Source: Crotophaga sulcirostris (taxonomy: Eukaryota > Chordata > Aves > Cuculiformes > Crotophagidae). From it: DNA of 64,000 bases. Below, in pieces: positions 23,201 to 35,200 of this stretch; position 1 is the stretch's first letter, and every line of letters begins with the position of its first letter. The translations under genes and the position numbers were made by a program. The stretch is from the NCBI GenBank assembly GCA_013397455.1, contig VYZB01000095.1:455809-519808 (forward strand), written 5' to 3'. The notes under the pieces were generated by a model. That model worked only from the letters and a program-made list of their open reading frames with translations. It made no database searches and was not told the origin of the DNA.

Positions 23201-24685
23201 TCACAAGTAATTAGGTGTCTGCGCTTGTATTGAATTTCCTTTTAAAGAGCAATAACTTAAGTCTAAAGAAAAATGCTGTGGATTTTCACCCATTCCAAAG
23301 TATAAGTGTTTGTTTTTCAAAGTAAACAATGGATGACACTTGTTTCCTTGCATGCAAAATAATGCAGAAACTTATGTCTCTTTGGATACAGAAGAACATA
23401 AGTTCACTTTTTTCATGTTCAGCAACCAACAAGTCCCACTGCAATGTCAATGTTCTCAACACTAACTACATTATTTGATGCCCCTATAAGAAGCCAAACT
23501 CTTTAGAAAAACTGACTTTGGAGGAATTCCTTAAATCTTGCTCTGGGAATTTTTTTCCCTCCAAGTTACTAAATCCAAACACCTGTCTTGTGACTGCTTT
23601 GTACTTGACAAACTTTCCTTGAAAATGGCAAAATGAGAACAACTAGGACTTCTAAAGAAGCTATTGAAGAGAAAGGGAAGTAGGATAAGCAGGGGATGAA
23701 GAGAGGGGAAACTTGTGCTGAAAAGGTCTGTAGGAAAAATAATTTTGGATGAATCCTGGTACATCTGGAGTCATCCAGAAATAATGGTATTTGCCACAGT
23801 ACATACTACGCATTAAAAAAAATCAGAATACCATTAATAGATTTTTTCTTTCTTTGTCCTTCATGATTCCTTTGCCTTGGCTTCCTCTTCATTTTCTTGT
23901 GTCAGAGGAATGGTATGTAGCAAACTGAGGGCATTTTTTAGTGTAGTATACTGTGCCGTCAGTACCACTTTCCTGTGTCATTGCTGTATGCTATTGGGAT
24001 TTTACCCTTTGACTAGATAAAAAGCAACTGGATTATTTTTAGTGTGTGCAGAACATTACCTAATAATATTGTGTTTAATAAATGTAAAGAAAACAACTTT
24101 GTCCTTCTGAAACTGAAGGCAAAACCCTAGCCTTTTCTTAAGTGCTGCTTTTTGACCTTCTTTATTATTGTTTTGGGGTTTGGTGTGGGTTTTTTTTTTC
24201 TTTTATAAGTTTTCAGGTTCACTTTTCAGTCCTGTCTCTGCCAAAAGGTGGTTCCCAGGTACACAACTCTGAATAAAGAGGCTGGAGAAACTTTTATAAG
24301 TCTCATCTGCTCATACATAACAGGAGAATTCAGTGCTTCTATAGAATTTCTAGAGTTAAAGTTATATTCTTTATTTCAGTGTTGATGTTACCCAAAAGAC
24401 AGATGATTTTACTTCTACACTACTCTGTTCAGTAGTGTTCATCTTGCTAGTTTCTGTTTGTGGCTGATAAACCATATTATGGGAAACTTTTTCTATGTTT
24501 TAAGGGTTTTTGCAGTTTAAACATATACCTGAAGTAAAAAACATATATTTAAGTTCACCTATAGGTTTTATTTTTAATTGAAAATGAAAAATAAGAAAGC
24601 TTGCAGCAATGTGGCTCTTGCTCTGAATTTCTTATTGCTGTTTCAAGTTAATAGGTTTACAATCCTTTTGGATTACTTTGGAGTA
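17280..24685. other. Long non-coding stretch, nothing recognised
   Basis: About 7 kb of AT-rich sequence without a convincing gene, transposon or satellite. It holds a short perfect hairpin at 18692-18712 and homopolymer T-runs (for example near 18881). The longest frame is 130 codons at 19579-19971 on the + strand, with no domain and with opposing frames on the minus strand. CAG|GTAAG near 19264-19269 lacks a pyrimidine tract. Confidence 0.55.
18692..18712. repeat. Tight perfect hairpin, 9-bp stem
   Basis: CTGTCATAA (18692-18700) and TTATGACAG (18704-18712) are exact reverse complements separated by only three bases. The surrounding sequence does not extend the stem. Function is unknown; it could be a dyad-symmetric protein site. 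Confidence 0.6.
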
Positions 24686-24689
24686 TCTA

Positions 24690-25035
24690 CGGTCACTTGT
24701 GATGGGAGCTTCTCCCATGCCACCTGCAAAAACTGAGGCACCTCTTAACAACTCTGCAGACTTGATATGGAAAGTTGCAAATGAACTGTAGCTGATCTGG
24801 CAGGAAGCATTTCCCCCATTGCCCAGACCTTCCCTTCCCCCATGCTCCTGTAGTGGCAACCGGTTCTGCCCCATAGCAACTGCTTTGGCAGAACATGAAC
24901 CTTCCACTAGGCAGATGGGCAGGTGGCATCATGACATTCCCAAATGCACTGCTGGCAGGAGTAAAGACTTGATGCATCAGGATGGTGTGCCTGAGCTCCC
25001 CGAGAGACAAAGAATGCCAATTCCATGATGTCATG
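24690..25035. other. GC-richer block with overlapping open frames
   Basis: This 350-base block is visibly richer in G and C than its flanks. It is open in two minus-strand frames (113 and 91 codons) and one + frame (69 codons). The 91-codon minus frame has coding-like composition towards its end (GGMGEAPITSDRRY...), but no family is recognised. It could be an old retrocopy fragment, an unnamed ancient repeat or a conserved non-coding element. Confidence 0.3.
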
Positions 25036-25039
25036 TCTG

Positions 25040-26785
25040 CAGAAAGATGCTATTTCAAAAGCATTTATAATGTTTAAGACCTGACTGTTTTCTGTTCTTG
25101 CTATCAGAATTGGTAATTAAATGCCATTCTTCCTGTAAGAAGTTTAAAGATTCTTCTGTTTGGTTTGAGGTCATGCTTATTTGCTTCATAGTACAGTGCT
25201 ACAGGGTGGATGAGTTGCCCAAAGGGTCTTTTTGCTTTTGTTAATGCCAAGGTGGCTTTTTTTGGTTACAGTATTATGTAGACAGTACATTATTTTGAGT
25301 CTTAGGTGACATTAATGAAATTGCTGACTAAATGCTCAGTTTTGGAAGGGAGGGATGAAGACTTTCAGAAGGGCAGGGGTTTGAAACTAAAATTGCAATG
25401 GTCCTTTCCTAGTGAAGTTTGAACTGTTTTTTCATAGGATCATAAATTCTGTAATTGGGTTTTTCCATAGGGAGATTGTGCTGGATGCTAGCATCTTCTC
25501 ATTTGTTATAAAAAGCATTCAATGAAGGGAATTACTTGGCATTTGGACAGGATTGGGTACTGTACAATATACTGTATCTCTTCCTCGTAATGGCAGGAAG
25601 ATAAAGTGGAAGTGACTTAGAAAATTAATTTGGCCTTTGAAAAACTTAGCAGAATTGGGACAGCAGGGTGAATGAGATTCCAGAGTGTTAAGACAATTTA
25701 TATAACAAGCAACATCAAGGTCTGCTTAATGTTCGTATAATTTGCCAAACGGAAATGAGTTGAAGCTTGTGCACAAGTGTGAACTTGAAATTCTGATTTT
25801 TTTTAAATTTTCTTTTAAATTGAGTAAGGTTATTTCTATTAAGAGTTACCTAACTGTGGGGGAACTCTTTAGGGACACTGAGTAATTGCTGGTATTATTT
25901 GACTAGTATTAATATTTGTCTTTAAGTATTTTTGGATACTTTCATATTATTAACTTGTTATAGGGCCTTTTTTTAAGGTGGAGGCAGTGGTGGGGTTTAT
26001 GTGTATGTGGAATTATGTAGCCCTGTAGTCTTTATGGTACTCTGTAATCCCAATCAGGTGTAAATGATGTCCTAAAAACTTCAACTCCACCTCGGGCACT
26101 GATACTGTTGGAGTGTAGCTATATGTATAAACTAATAAGCTGTTTGTTTTGAGAATTGTCTGAAGAGGTTGCAGATTTGTGGAAATATCTTATGTTAAAA
26201 AAAAAAAAAGTGAAAACCCCACCTGCTTGCTTCAAGCTAGAGCGAGCTGGTGTGGGAACAGTTGTTTTCCCCCCCCAACTTTTTAAATTACATAATTGCT
26301 ACACTTAGGTTGTGAATTACAAGTGCAAATAATATTCTGCATCCAGTTGGAGCTATAATAATATAAAGCATACCACCAAATACCCATTTGAATTATTCTA
26401 ATGGTTTAGAATCCTGTGGAGAATTTAACATGCCTTTCTGGGCAATCATGTACCTGGCAAAACTGACAATGGCAGTGCCTGAGGTTCTGGAGTGGCTGCT
26501 GCTGTTTGGCAGCGCATGTGCCTTGGGAAGTGCTGATGAGCCCAGCGATGGGTCTTGTTATGAGGAAACTGGCCTGTGGAATTGTCAGCTATCTGTGGAA
26601 CTGTCTATTAGGAAGCAAAGAGAACTTAGTGCTTTCAGCTCTCTTTTAAAGATTGCAATGAATAAGAAAATATTATTTTGCATCTGTAAACTTTGAGATT
26701 TTACAATCCACATTACTATGGCATGGTTTCAGGCTTCTAAGAGTTGGAATGGGATTGAAGAGTGATATCTAGAAGACAGGTCTTA
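25040..26785. other. Non-coding stretch
   Basis: No gene or repeat recognised. It holds a 12-A run at 26197-26208, a C-run at 26270-26276 and AT-rich text. The 102-codon + frame at 26388-26696 starts in AT-rich DNA and has no domain. Confidence 0.55.
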
Positions 26786-26789
26786 ATAG

Positions 26790-26860
26790 TCACTTGCCTA
26801 GCAATTGTAGCACTTGCATACTAAGTGAAAGACCCCGATTCAAGTCCTTGCTGGAATAAT
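26790..26860 (+). repeat. tRNA-like SINE head
   Basis: TAGCAATTGTAG (26799-26810) approximates a pol III A box. CACTT (26811-26815) and AAGTG (26823-26827) form a perfect 5-bp anticodon-like stem around the 7-base loop GCATACT. GATTCAAGTCC (26837-26847) is a near-consensus B box. The run GTGAAAGACCCC before the B box matches the GTGGGAGACCC block of the sauropsid tRNA-SINE seen on the minus strand at 7.2-7.4 kb. Acceptor and T stems do not pair, so this is a relic, not a functional tRNA. Confidence 0.5.
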
Positions 26861-26864
26861 ATTT

Positions 26865-29800
26865 AGCATGAGTTTTTAATAAAAAGGGCTGAGAAGGGAG
26901 AAACCCTGAAGTGTTTGAGTAGGACATGACCACCAGCCAAATGACTGTACTCTTAACAACTGAAGTATTCTACATCTGAAGTTAATCTCCCTGGACTAAT
27001 GAAAATATTTCTCACACACTTGCACGACTCTTTCATTGCAAGTTTTATCCCATTTCTGAGAAGACTTGTACCACTGAAGTCATTAGACTTTCAGTAGAAA
27101 TGTTTCAACCACACTGAGCTTCTCTGATCAAAAACTTGAAGACACTTAGCTGGAAAGCTTTTATCTGAGTCTGTAACGAAAATGAAAGTGATGTTAAGAA
27201 ATCTTAGTAATCTGAAACAATTTTTTTGTCCATTTAGAGACTTCCCCAGTTTTTATTTTAGTGCTTATGACATGGATTACTATCTAGTTTGGGGTTTTTT
27301 GTGTTAATGGTGTTATTCCTACTTCTAAAGAGTATTTGCATTTAATTCTTCTAGAGCTTTTACTTAGAAAATAATGGATGAGGAAGGGCATCCCAGAAGA
27401 GTAAAATGTCATGTAACACAAACCCATAAATGATGCAATTTGACTCTTTATTCATAATCAAATATTTTCTTTCTAACTTTATTGTGCTGAACATTCTACA
27501 AAGCTGCTGATAACGTGTGTCAAGGATGCTTGAGCAGCTGAGGCCTGCACTGGTGAAGGGTTTATCAGCGTGTGAGCCAGCTGCCTAGTTCAGGTGTGCT
27601 CCTTTGTCCTCCAAGCACACTTGCTGCTTACTGTACAGACAATAGGCTCAGAAGCCTGAGGGCAGATTTAGTGTGTTACTGGGCTATGGATTTCAGCACC
27701 TGACTGTATCCCTTGAGCATCTGTTGACTCCTAACTCATACTTTAAATGATGTGCATTTGTTGGGGGTGCAGAGTTCTTCTGCCTTTCATATGCAGGGCT
27801 GTGCTCGGTGTAAACCCTGGGTTGGAACAGAGCTCCTGTGCACTGAAGTGGTGCAAAGTGTAATAACTGGGAGAAAAGAGATTTGGCTATCTGTGTCAGT
27901 TGTAATCTTCAAAGACTACGACAAAGCAGTGTAATGGTTTGGGCAAGAAGGAACAAAAACATTCACTGCAGCAAAGGCCAGAGAGTGTTCCTCAGCACAT
28001 AGCTTTGCTCTGCCAACCCATAAATGCACAGATGTGACAGTATGTCTCTATCCAGCAGACTAGTCCATTTTCCTTTTGCTGTCACTGACTGCATTTGCTG
28101 TTCTTTTAGTGCTTGGCATTTTTACTCTGATTCTATTAATTGTTCCCTAAGATCAGATGAAAGGGTGAGAACAAAACATCGTGTTCAACTCTGGTTAGGG
28201 GCAAATCCTTAGTCAAACACTAACTGAAATGGTTGAATCTGGTGTTAGAAATGTGATTCTTAAAAGCTAAGAGGTTGTTAAGGATCTGTCAGGCTGATGG
28301 GGAGGCATAATGCTAGTGGTGGGTAAAAACAAACAAAAGAAAAAAAAAAGGAGGAAATATGTGGAAAGTAAGGGGAGACAGAGGTTTATGAAGAGGTTTA
28401 TTTGGCAGGTTTATGAAGACTGGTAATGCTTTATCTGTACTTTGTGAGGCACTTGCAGGCTTTGAGGTTCTGCTTTCTGTTACCTGTGGCACTCATGAAT
28501 GCATAATTATACAAAAAGGCATCCTATAGTTGTCTGAGATAACAGTTCTTGCTGCTATTATTTAATGCTGGGGAAAGATTTACTCTGTAAGAGATTCCTT
28601 ATTAGCATATTTTACTTAATTTGTTCTTTGTTATCAATTTTCTGTCCTGCAATTTACTCCTGCAAATTGTTGCTTAGAGTTTGCTGAAAGCATCTATTCC
28701 TGTAAGCAATCTCTATACTGAGAACTAGGACAACTGGCACAGAAACAACACACAGACACATGTGAAGACTGAAATTTTATTTCAGGGTAGTGTCTGTTGG
28801 CTTGCCAGCCCAAAAATTCTCATTAAATACTGTAGAATGCTTGAAAACTAGACAAGAAGAACTCTTCCCTTCTATACTCATATTAAGAATACAGACAGAA
28901 TGAAGACTGATATTCTCAAAAGTGCTCAAGTTAATCAAATCATCAACTCGTATTGAATTTTGGGGGTGCTCTAAGATATTGGGAAAATGTGTTTTATAGC
29001 TAGTTACTGTGGTGCTATTGATAGCTGCTCTTTGACAAGTTCAGCTATAGTAGAACACACACAGGTATTGAAGAAATTTTGTCTCAGCAGAGTCACGTTG
29101 TAGCTGTCTATAGTAATGTCATTGATGAGGTAAGACAGAAAAAGGTCCAGGTCTCAGTCACAGAGTGGTTGTTCTGTGTCTTAATAGTGCTTTTTGTACC
29201 TTTCAGGTGATTTACTCCCCTTCTGGCAGAGTAGGCTGTAGGAATGGAGCCAATGTAATTAAGCATCTTCAGTGTTCTATTTCTTACATAATCATCCAAC
29301 TCTATAGTCTTTTCAGAGCTCTTCTAACCAACAAGCTTTATTTCATCATTTGCTTTTTTGAAATGAAGACTGCTATTGTGCTCTCTGGAAAAAGCCAATC
29401 AGTAAAGCTCGAAGTCTGTCACAACTGCATCAAATCTGTCTATTATTTTGGATGTGATCACTATAGGTTTCATTCATGATTGCCATGGATGCATTTTTTT
29501 GTTGGCAGTCCCTCAGAAGCATGAACACCTAACTTTGATTCTTTACATCAAGCTCAGTAGAGCTTCTTTGCTTGTATACAGAAAGAAATGAATTGCAGAA
29601 GACTATTAAATTGTTTAGGTTTTTTTTCATTGGGAACGATAGCATGAACTACATTATCCATTTGCTCTTCTTCTAGTTTTACTTTTTGAATTTATAAAGA
29701 ATAAATGAATGCTTATTCCTTTTGTCCATTTTCTAGATTATACCCACAGTGTGATCTAAGGCTACATGTTCATTCAGGTAGATTGCTTGGCAAGCCAGTC

Positions 29801-31555
29801 CTTCATCATTTACTTGTCCAAGTAGTTATACTCTGCATAACTACAATGACATTTGAAGCCATTTCTTCCATCAAAAAAGAATTTTGGAAGTGTGAAATTC
29901 AAAGACAGGGCAGGGGTTGTGCAGGCAGGGAGATGCTAAGAACTCCATGGACAGAATATCATAGGTGTCTTCCTGAGAGGTGTCATAAAGAAGCATCACA
30001 AAAATTCACATTCTGATTCTACTGATGGCCATAGATTTTGCTTTCTGAAGTTGGCACTGACTTCCTCTTTTCCTTCAGAGGACCGTGCATTGACCGAAGA
30101 GTGCTGAAGTATGCTCTGTGTAATTTGGATTGAGGTCACAGTCAGAACCCTTCTAGTTGTGTAAATTAGTCTTAGTGGAATAAACTAAAGGGTGATTGTC
30201 AAGAGTTAAGGTTGCTGCAGTACATGAGAGCCTGGAAAAGCTGGCTTCTCTAAAGAGCTCCAGAATTAGGGTTTCATACTAGGTACCCACATACTGTTCC
30301 ATTTCTGGCACTGCCAAAAAATTAAAAGTGAACAGCTGATCTGTGATCTCAACAGAAGAATGGAGGATTTGTTCCTTACAGAATTGTTTTGTCCTGTGAA
30401 TCAAATTTCTGTGGGATCACAATACAATTATTTAATTTGTGGCATCCAGAGATGTCCCAGAAACATGGGATTGCACAAAACTTCACATGAAGTCCTGGAG
30501 AAGGAGAACAGCTGGAACAAATGGACATTAGTTCCAGGATAAACAAACTACATCAGACAGGTTCCTGTGAAAGAACAGCTTTTCTCTGTCAGGGTTTTTC
30601 AGTAAGGGAATGGAAACTTTCGAACTGTACACATGCGAAAGGCCACCAGGACAGGTGGGAGAATGACATGAATGGTTTTGCAGCTCTGTTTTTCTGTTAT
30701 GTTAAAGTTTTCCCCAGTTTTTTCCCCCTTTTTGCTAGACTGCTTGCCAAACAGTGTAGAGTTAAGATGAGATTGCCGGTGCAGCATTTTGTAAAGAAAA
30801 GGTGCAGTGAGACATGTCTACCTGCTCATCAGCAGGCACTTGGCTGTAGCATGTGTTTTACTGCTTCCACTGCTCCTCAGGATCCTGGGTAGAAGTTGGG
30901 CTTCTTTGAACAATCAATGTCCTCTGAGACATAACATCACAGTACTTGCCCTCCATTATCTGTGGATTTCTCTTGTACTAAGGTACTTGACTGACCTCTA
31001 ATTTAATTTTCTTGAGAGTTCAATTGATTTTTTCTTAAAGAACTTGTACAGACCCCTTCTTGTGTCAGTGCAGAGGTCTGTGAGTATTTACCCGTTTACA
31101 GCTCTGTTGCTGTCTTTTAATATTTTGCTTCTTAACTTTTTTTGCTCTTGGGCAGCCTTTACAGGGCCTTCTTTTTTGACAGATATGACCTCATATTTGT
31201 GACTTCTGCTGTAGGTTTTTCTTCACTGGTTGATATGGAAAAGTTTAAGAAAAAAATAATTTAAAAAATCCACTTCTAACTGCAGTATTCTTAGCACAGA
31301 TTGCATGTGCCACCCGCAGCCTCTTTGCTTCATGGCTGTAACAGTGAGATCTTAATAGTATACCTCAATCAGACTATTGATCACTTAGTCTGATTTCCTG
31401 TGCAACACAGCCAATGGACCCTTGCTCATTGATCTCTGTTAAGCCAATAACTTCTATAACGTTCTAGAAAAATATCCAGCCTTGGCTTCAAGACTGCCAA
31501 GGAAAATGGAGATGACACCATTCTTAGGTACATTACTTTCACTATTATAATCTTT
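26865..31555. other. Non-coding stretch
   Basis: No gene recognised. It contains a 13-base direct repeat (AGGTTTATGAAGA at 28382-28394 and 28407-28419, period 25), an A-rich run near 28328-28349 and a 10-bp inverted repeat at 31367-31395. The 123-codon frame at 30521-30892 and the 104-codon frame at 29165-29479 show no domains. Confidence 0.55.
31367..31395. repeat. Perfect 10-bp inverted repeat
   Basis: AATCAGACTA (31367-31376) and TAGTCTGATT (31386-31395) are exact reverse complements around a 9-base spacer, TTGATCACT. The element is isolated and of unknown role. It lies about 160 bases before a CR1 3' end but is not part of the CR1 consensus. Confidence 0.6.
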
Positions 31556-31557
31556 AG

Positions 31558-31625
31558 ATTCACAGAATCTCACAATGACCTGAGTTGAAAGGGACCCACT
31601 AGACAGACATAGTCTAATGCCATCT
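31558..31625 (-). mobile_element. CR1 LINE 3' end fragment
   Basis: On the minus strand the text runs through GTGGGTCCCTTTCAACTCAGG to a 3' end near AGATTCTGTGAATC. This is the CR1 3' terminal pattern of the subfamily whose consensus reads cacagaatca..gttgaaag-gacc on the opposite strand. It is more diverged than the copy at 11.9 kb and severely truncated, with no coding remains. Confidence 0.75.
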
Positions 31626-31639
31626 CTGAAGGCACAGAG

Positions 31640-32150
31640 ATCAAAGGGATGCAGGTAGAGGTAGACCTCGAATTAACATGAACAACATCAATGTATTTGC
31701 GAATTAGTGTATGACCTTGTCCAAGGAGGACTGATAAATGTCAGTGGTACAGCAAATTGGCTGAACTAAAGTGAGGTATGAGTCATAGTCTTCTCTCATA
31801 GGTATGGTCTAGCCTGTATTTCCGCTGTAAGAAGTAGTACCAAGGTAGTTCACCTCATATTTGAAGTGCAAACTGTTAATATTCATGGTGGCACCTGATT
31901 TTGCAAGTATCTGTTCCACAGAAAAGTGTCGGGCAATTTAAATGGTTGCTGGCCTAAGCTAGGGCAGTGTCTTGACAACATACAGTACAGAGCTGCAAAC
32001 ACGTATGACAAGAATTACAACCTTCTAGAAACATGAAAATACCTTTGTACCTCATCCAAAAGAGTATTTCTGTTGGAAAAAATGTGGTGGCTTCTCTTCG
32101 GCCTGTACTAGTATGTTTCTACAGTGGCCAAAGAAAGGCATTTGAATGAG
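31640..32150. other. Non-coding stretch between two CR1 fragments
   Basis: Nothing recognised. The sequence may include further, unreadably diverged CR1 body, since CR1 pieces in opposite orientation lie on both sides. Confidence 0.5.
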
Positions 32151-32153
32151 TCG

Positions 32154-32242
32154 TTCAATTCTGGAGTCCTCAGTGCAGGAAGGACATGAATGTGTTTGAA
32201 CAAGTCCAGAGGAGACCATGGAGATGATCTGAGAGCAGCCAG
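32154..32242 (+). mobile_element. CR1 LINE body fragment
   Basis: CAATTCTGGAGTCCTCAGTG, CAGGAAGGACATGAATGTGT and GTCCAGAGGAGACCATGGAG follow in the order and spacing of the CR1 reverse-transcriptase/3' region. The consensus there reads ttctgggcccctcagtacaagaaagacat..gtccagagaagggc. The segment lacks the 3' end and is heavily mutated, and no reading frame remains useful. Confidence 0.75.
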
Positions 32243-32244
32243 CA

Positions 32245-35200
32245 AAGAAGGTGATAGTGAGGGTTATGAGCCGTGCTTTTATAGGGCTTCATGCCAGAAT
32301 TCCTCCAGCGAGTAGCCTAATGCCAGTTATACAGAAGATCACAAAACCAAAATCTGAGTGACTCTGATTTGGTTGACACCGAGTGGAATGGCTCTGATTT
32401 AAGCAGCGAACCGCTTGTAAAGGATTGACATAACTAGACAGCACGCTCTGCATGTATTTGGCTGATGGATGCTGATTTTTGGCTTTGTATTTGGCAGAGA
32501 TGGAACAGAAGGGCTATGAGCGCTTCTGCTGTCTCTCTGCAGAACTTTGATGTGTGCCAGTTCCTTGACTTAGGCTGGGTTGTTGAAGAGTGATCATCAC
32601 AACTAAGCCTCTGTTTACTTCCTCTAATTTTTCAGCTATTCTGAAGTGGGTTCTCTATATGACTTTGGGACTTCGGACCTGCAAGTTTTTGTTGGTAGTG
32701 TTCCAAATGTTTTGGTGACTTCACCAAATAATCATGTTTTAGTGCTGAAAGAGTTGCAGACTTTGAGTAATGCAGGTGTCTTATTTGCAAGTTTCTCTAG
32801 GAGATGAACTTAACGTCCTAACTGCAAGCAACTGTTGAAAAGCGTACTGGGAGTGGGAAGGAATACACAAAACCCGGTGTTTTAAAAGTTCTGAATTAAA
32901 TATAAAATTGAAAACTAAAGTACGTAAGCAATACACAAAGTAAAGATCAGCTGAGTTAAATGCTCTTTTAAAATTTCTTCCCTCACTGAAGTCTGTGGAA
33001 CTGCTGCTGTGCAACGTGTAGGTCTGCGTGACCAGAGCTTTATGCAGTGGGATGAGATGCCTTTTTAATGTAATTATGGGGTTTTTGTTCATTTATTTAT
33101 TTAATCTTCCTATCTGTGAAAAAGCCACTGTAAAAGAATAGTGCAATACAGGCTGGTTGAGCTTTTTAGCTATTTTCTTTTAGTACCCATCACTGCTGTC
33201 TGATATTCGTGTTTCTTAGTTACTAGGTCTGGTTCTGATTCTGTGTTTCTTGAACAATTTATTTGAAACTTAGCAGTCTCTGTGTAGACAAAATGTAGTA
33301 AAACCAAGTACAGTATCTCTTCAAGTTAGTTTTGTTTAAGTGTCATAATATAATTTAGGTCATGTAGTTGAAAGTGTTTAAATGGTCTAATGTCCTTTTA
33401 GTTATGCTGCTTACTTCACAATTTAAATGAGAAGCAAATACTAGGCTTTTTCACCTTGTGTTTATTACTTAATTTGTACCTTTATGCCCTTAAAAACTGG
33501 TGAAAGTGAATTCTGTGCAGGGCAGTGTTTAATTCAACAAAAATTTTTGTATCTGTCTATGTGAAAGCTACTTGTAAACATTTCTGTTAGGATTAGGTCT
33601 TGGGAGTCTGTGACTTGTTTACTTTTATAGCTGTCTATGTCAGGTCATAATAATAATAATTTCATCTGGTATTGTATGTGTTTTTTGGTTCTCCTGACTC
33701 AAACATAAACCCTAACAGAAATCTGAAAAGTTATTCTTGTAACTTAAAATATTTATTGTAGCTAACCAGACTTTGTATGTAAGAGTTTTGTTTTGGGAGG
33801 GAGTGGGGAAGGAGGGTTTTTTTTTTTAAGACCTGCTAACTTTTTTTTAGTAAATGATTTGATTTTGCAAAATTATCATGATTCCAAAGAGATGCCTCCT
33901 ACTGAACATGCAGCAGCCAGTGACTGATCAGCAAAATTCAGCAGGGCTGTTTAATGAGGGGTGAAGACAATACGAATGCAAGTCTAGGGAACAGTTGCTT
34001 TTTCACAGTTGGTAGGCTGTGTTGCAGGTGCATTTTCTTAATGAGGGTTAATTTGTCTCATATTTTAACCTGACAATACTTGGCATTGTTAGTATATAGG
34101 CTTACTTAAAGAGATAAAATGACAGGGTTTTTTAGTGTAAGTTTGGGTATTTGATTTAAAGTATTCTGTAAGTGCTGAATATTAACTGAAGTTATTCAGA
34201 ACAGTCCTATTACTTAGATTTTTATGAGAGTAAAGCCATTTTGATTATTTTTACAAATTGGAGCAAGGCCAGATGCTGCTCTTTTCCTTGCATATAAATC
34301 CTGAGAGACCGAGATAAAATTGAAAAGATTGCTGTTGACTGAGGTTTACTGAGGGAGAAGCAGAAATAGAAGCAGCCTTGAGTACAACAGAAAGTAATAA
34401 AATGGTCTTGTGGAAATGTTCCACTTTAGTGTGTATTCTGTAATACTAAAACACATTGTAAGCTTCAAGAAAACATCCATTTGGTACAGAGCATCCTGAC
34501 AACTTTTCCAGCTGAGCAAGGGGGAGGTTGTCTGTTCTTTTAATGGGAATGTTTCAAGTGAATGACATACAGCCCCTCCCAGAGGAAGAATCTGTCAGAC
34601 GAACCCATGCTGCATGAATGGGCAAGAGCAAACTTTACGCATTTTCACCTGGGTACCCCTTAGTTGCTACTGTTAGTGGCTAATGAGATGCACTTGCAAG
34701 AAGAAATACACTGTCCTGCTGGGTAGCCTACTGTTACATTAAAACCAGAAGGGTTTGCATGAGTACGAGCTACTGGCTTGGTTTAAGTTTAACAAGATCA
34801 CCTTGTAAAAATTTACTTTAACTGTGAAGTAAAAGAAAAATTGCACTGGGTGTAGGCAAAATAAAAAGATGGCTTTTCTGCAGTTGCTTATTAAGCATCA
34901 TGTGTAAATTATCCATTGTTATCCTACTGTACTTCAGAGCCTTTTAAATCTCATATGCCTCTTGTATTGACTTGCGTTCATCCAATGTGAGCTCCTGTGA
35001 ATGCAGGATGCTGAAGTACTGGGTCAGAAATCAATTCCATCCTTCTGAAATATTACCTCTATGCCGGCAACTTCTGCTTCAGGGAATCTAGTTCAATATC
35101 CTATCTTACACTCATATAGATTACTTCTTTAGCTTTCTTATATCTGGAACATGCAAAGGGATATTCCTAGTATTGTAAAGTAAATAACATCAAAAAATCA

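Noticed and set aside
26790..26860. Functional tRNA gene
   Set aside because: Acceptor and T stems do not pair and the residue 33 equivalent is not T. A SINE relic fits better.
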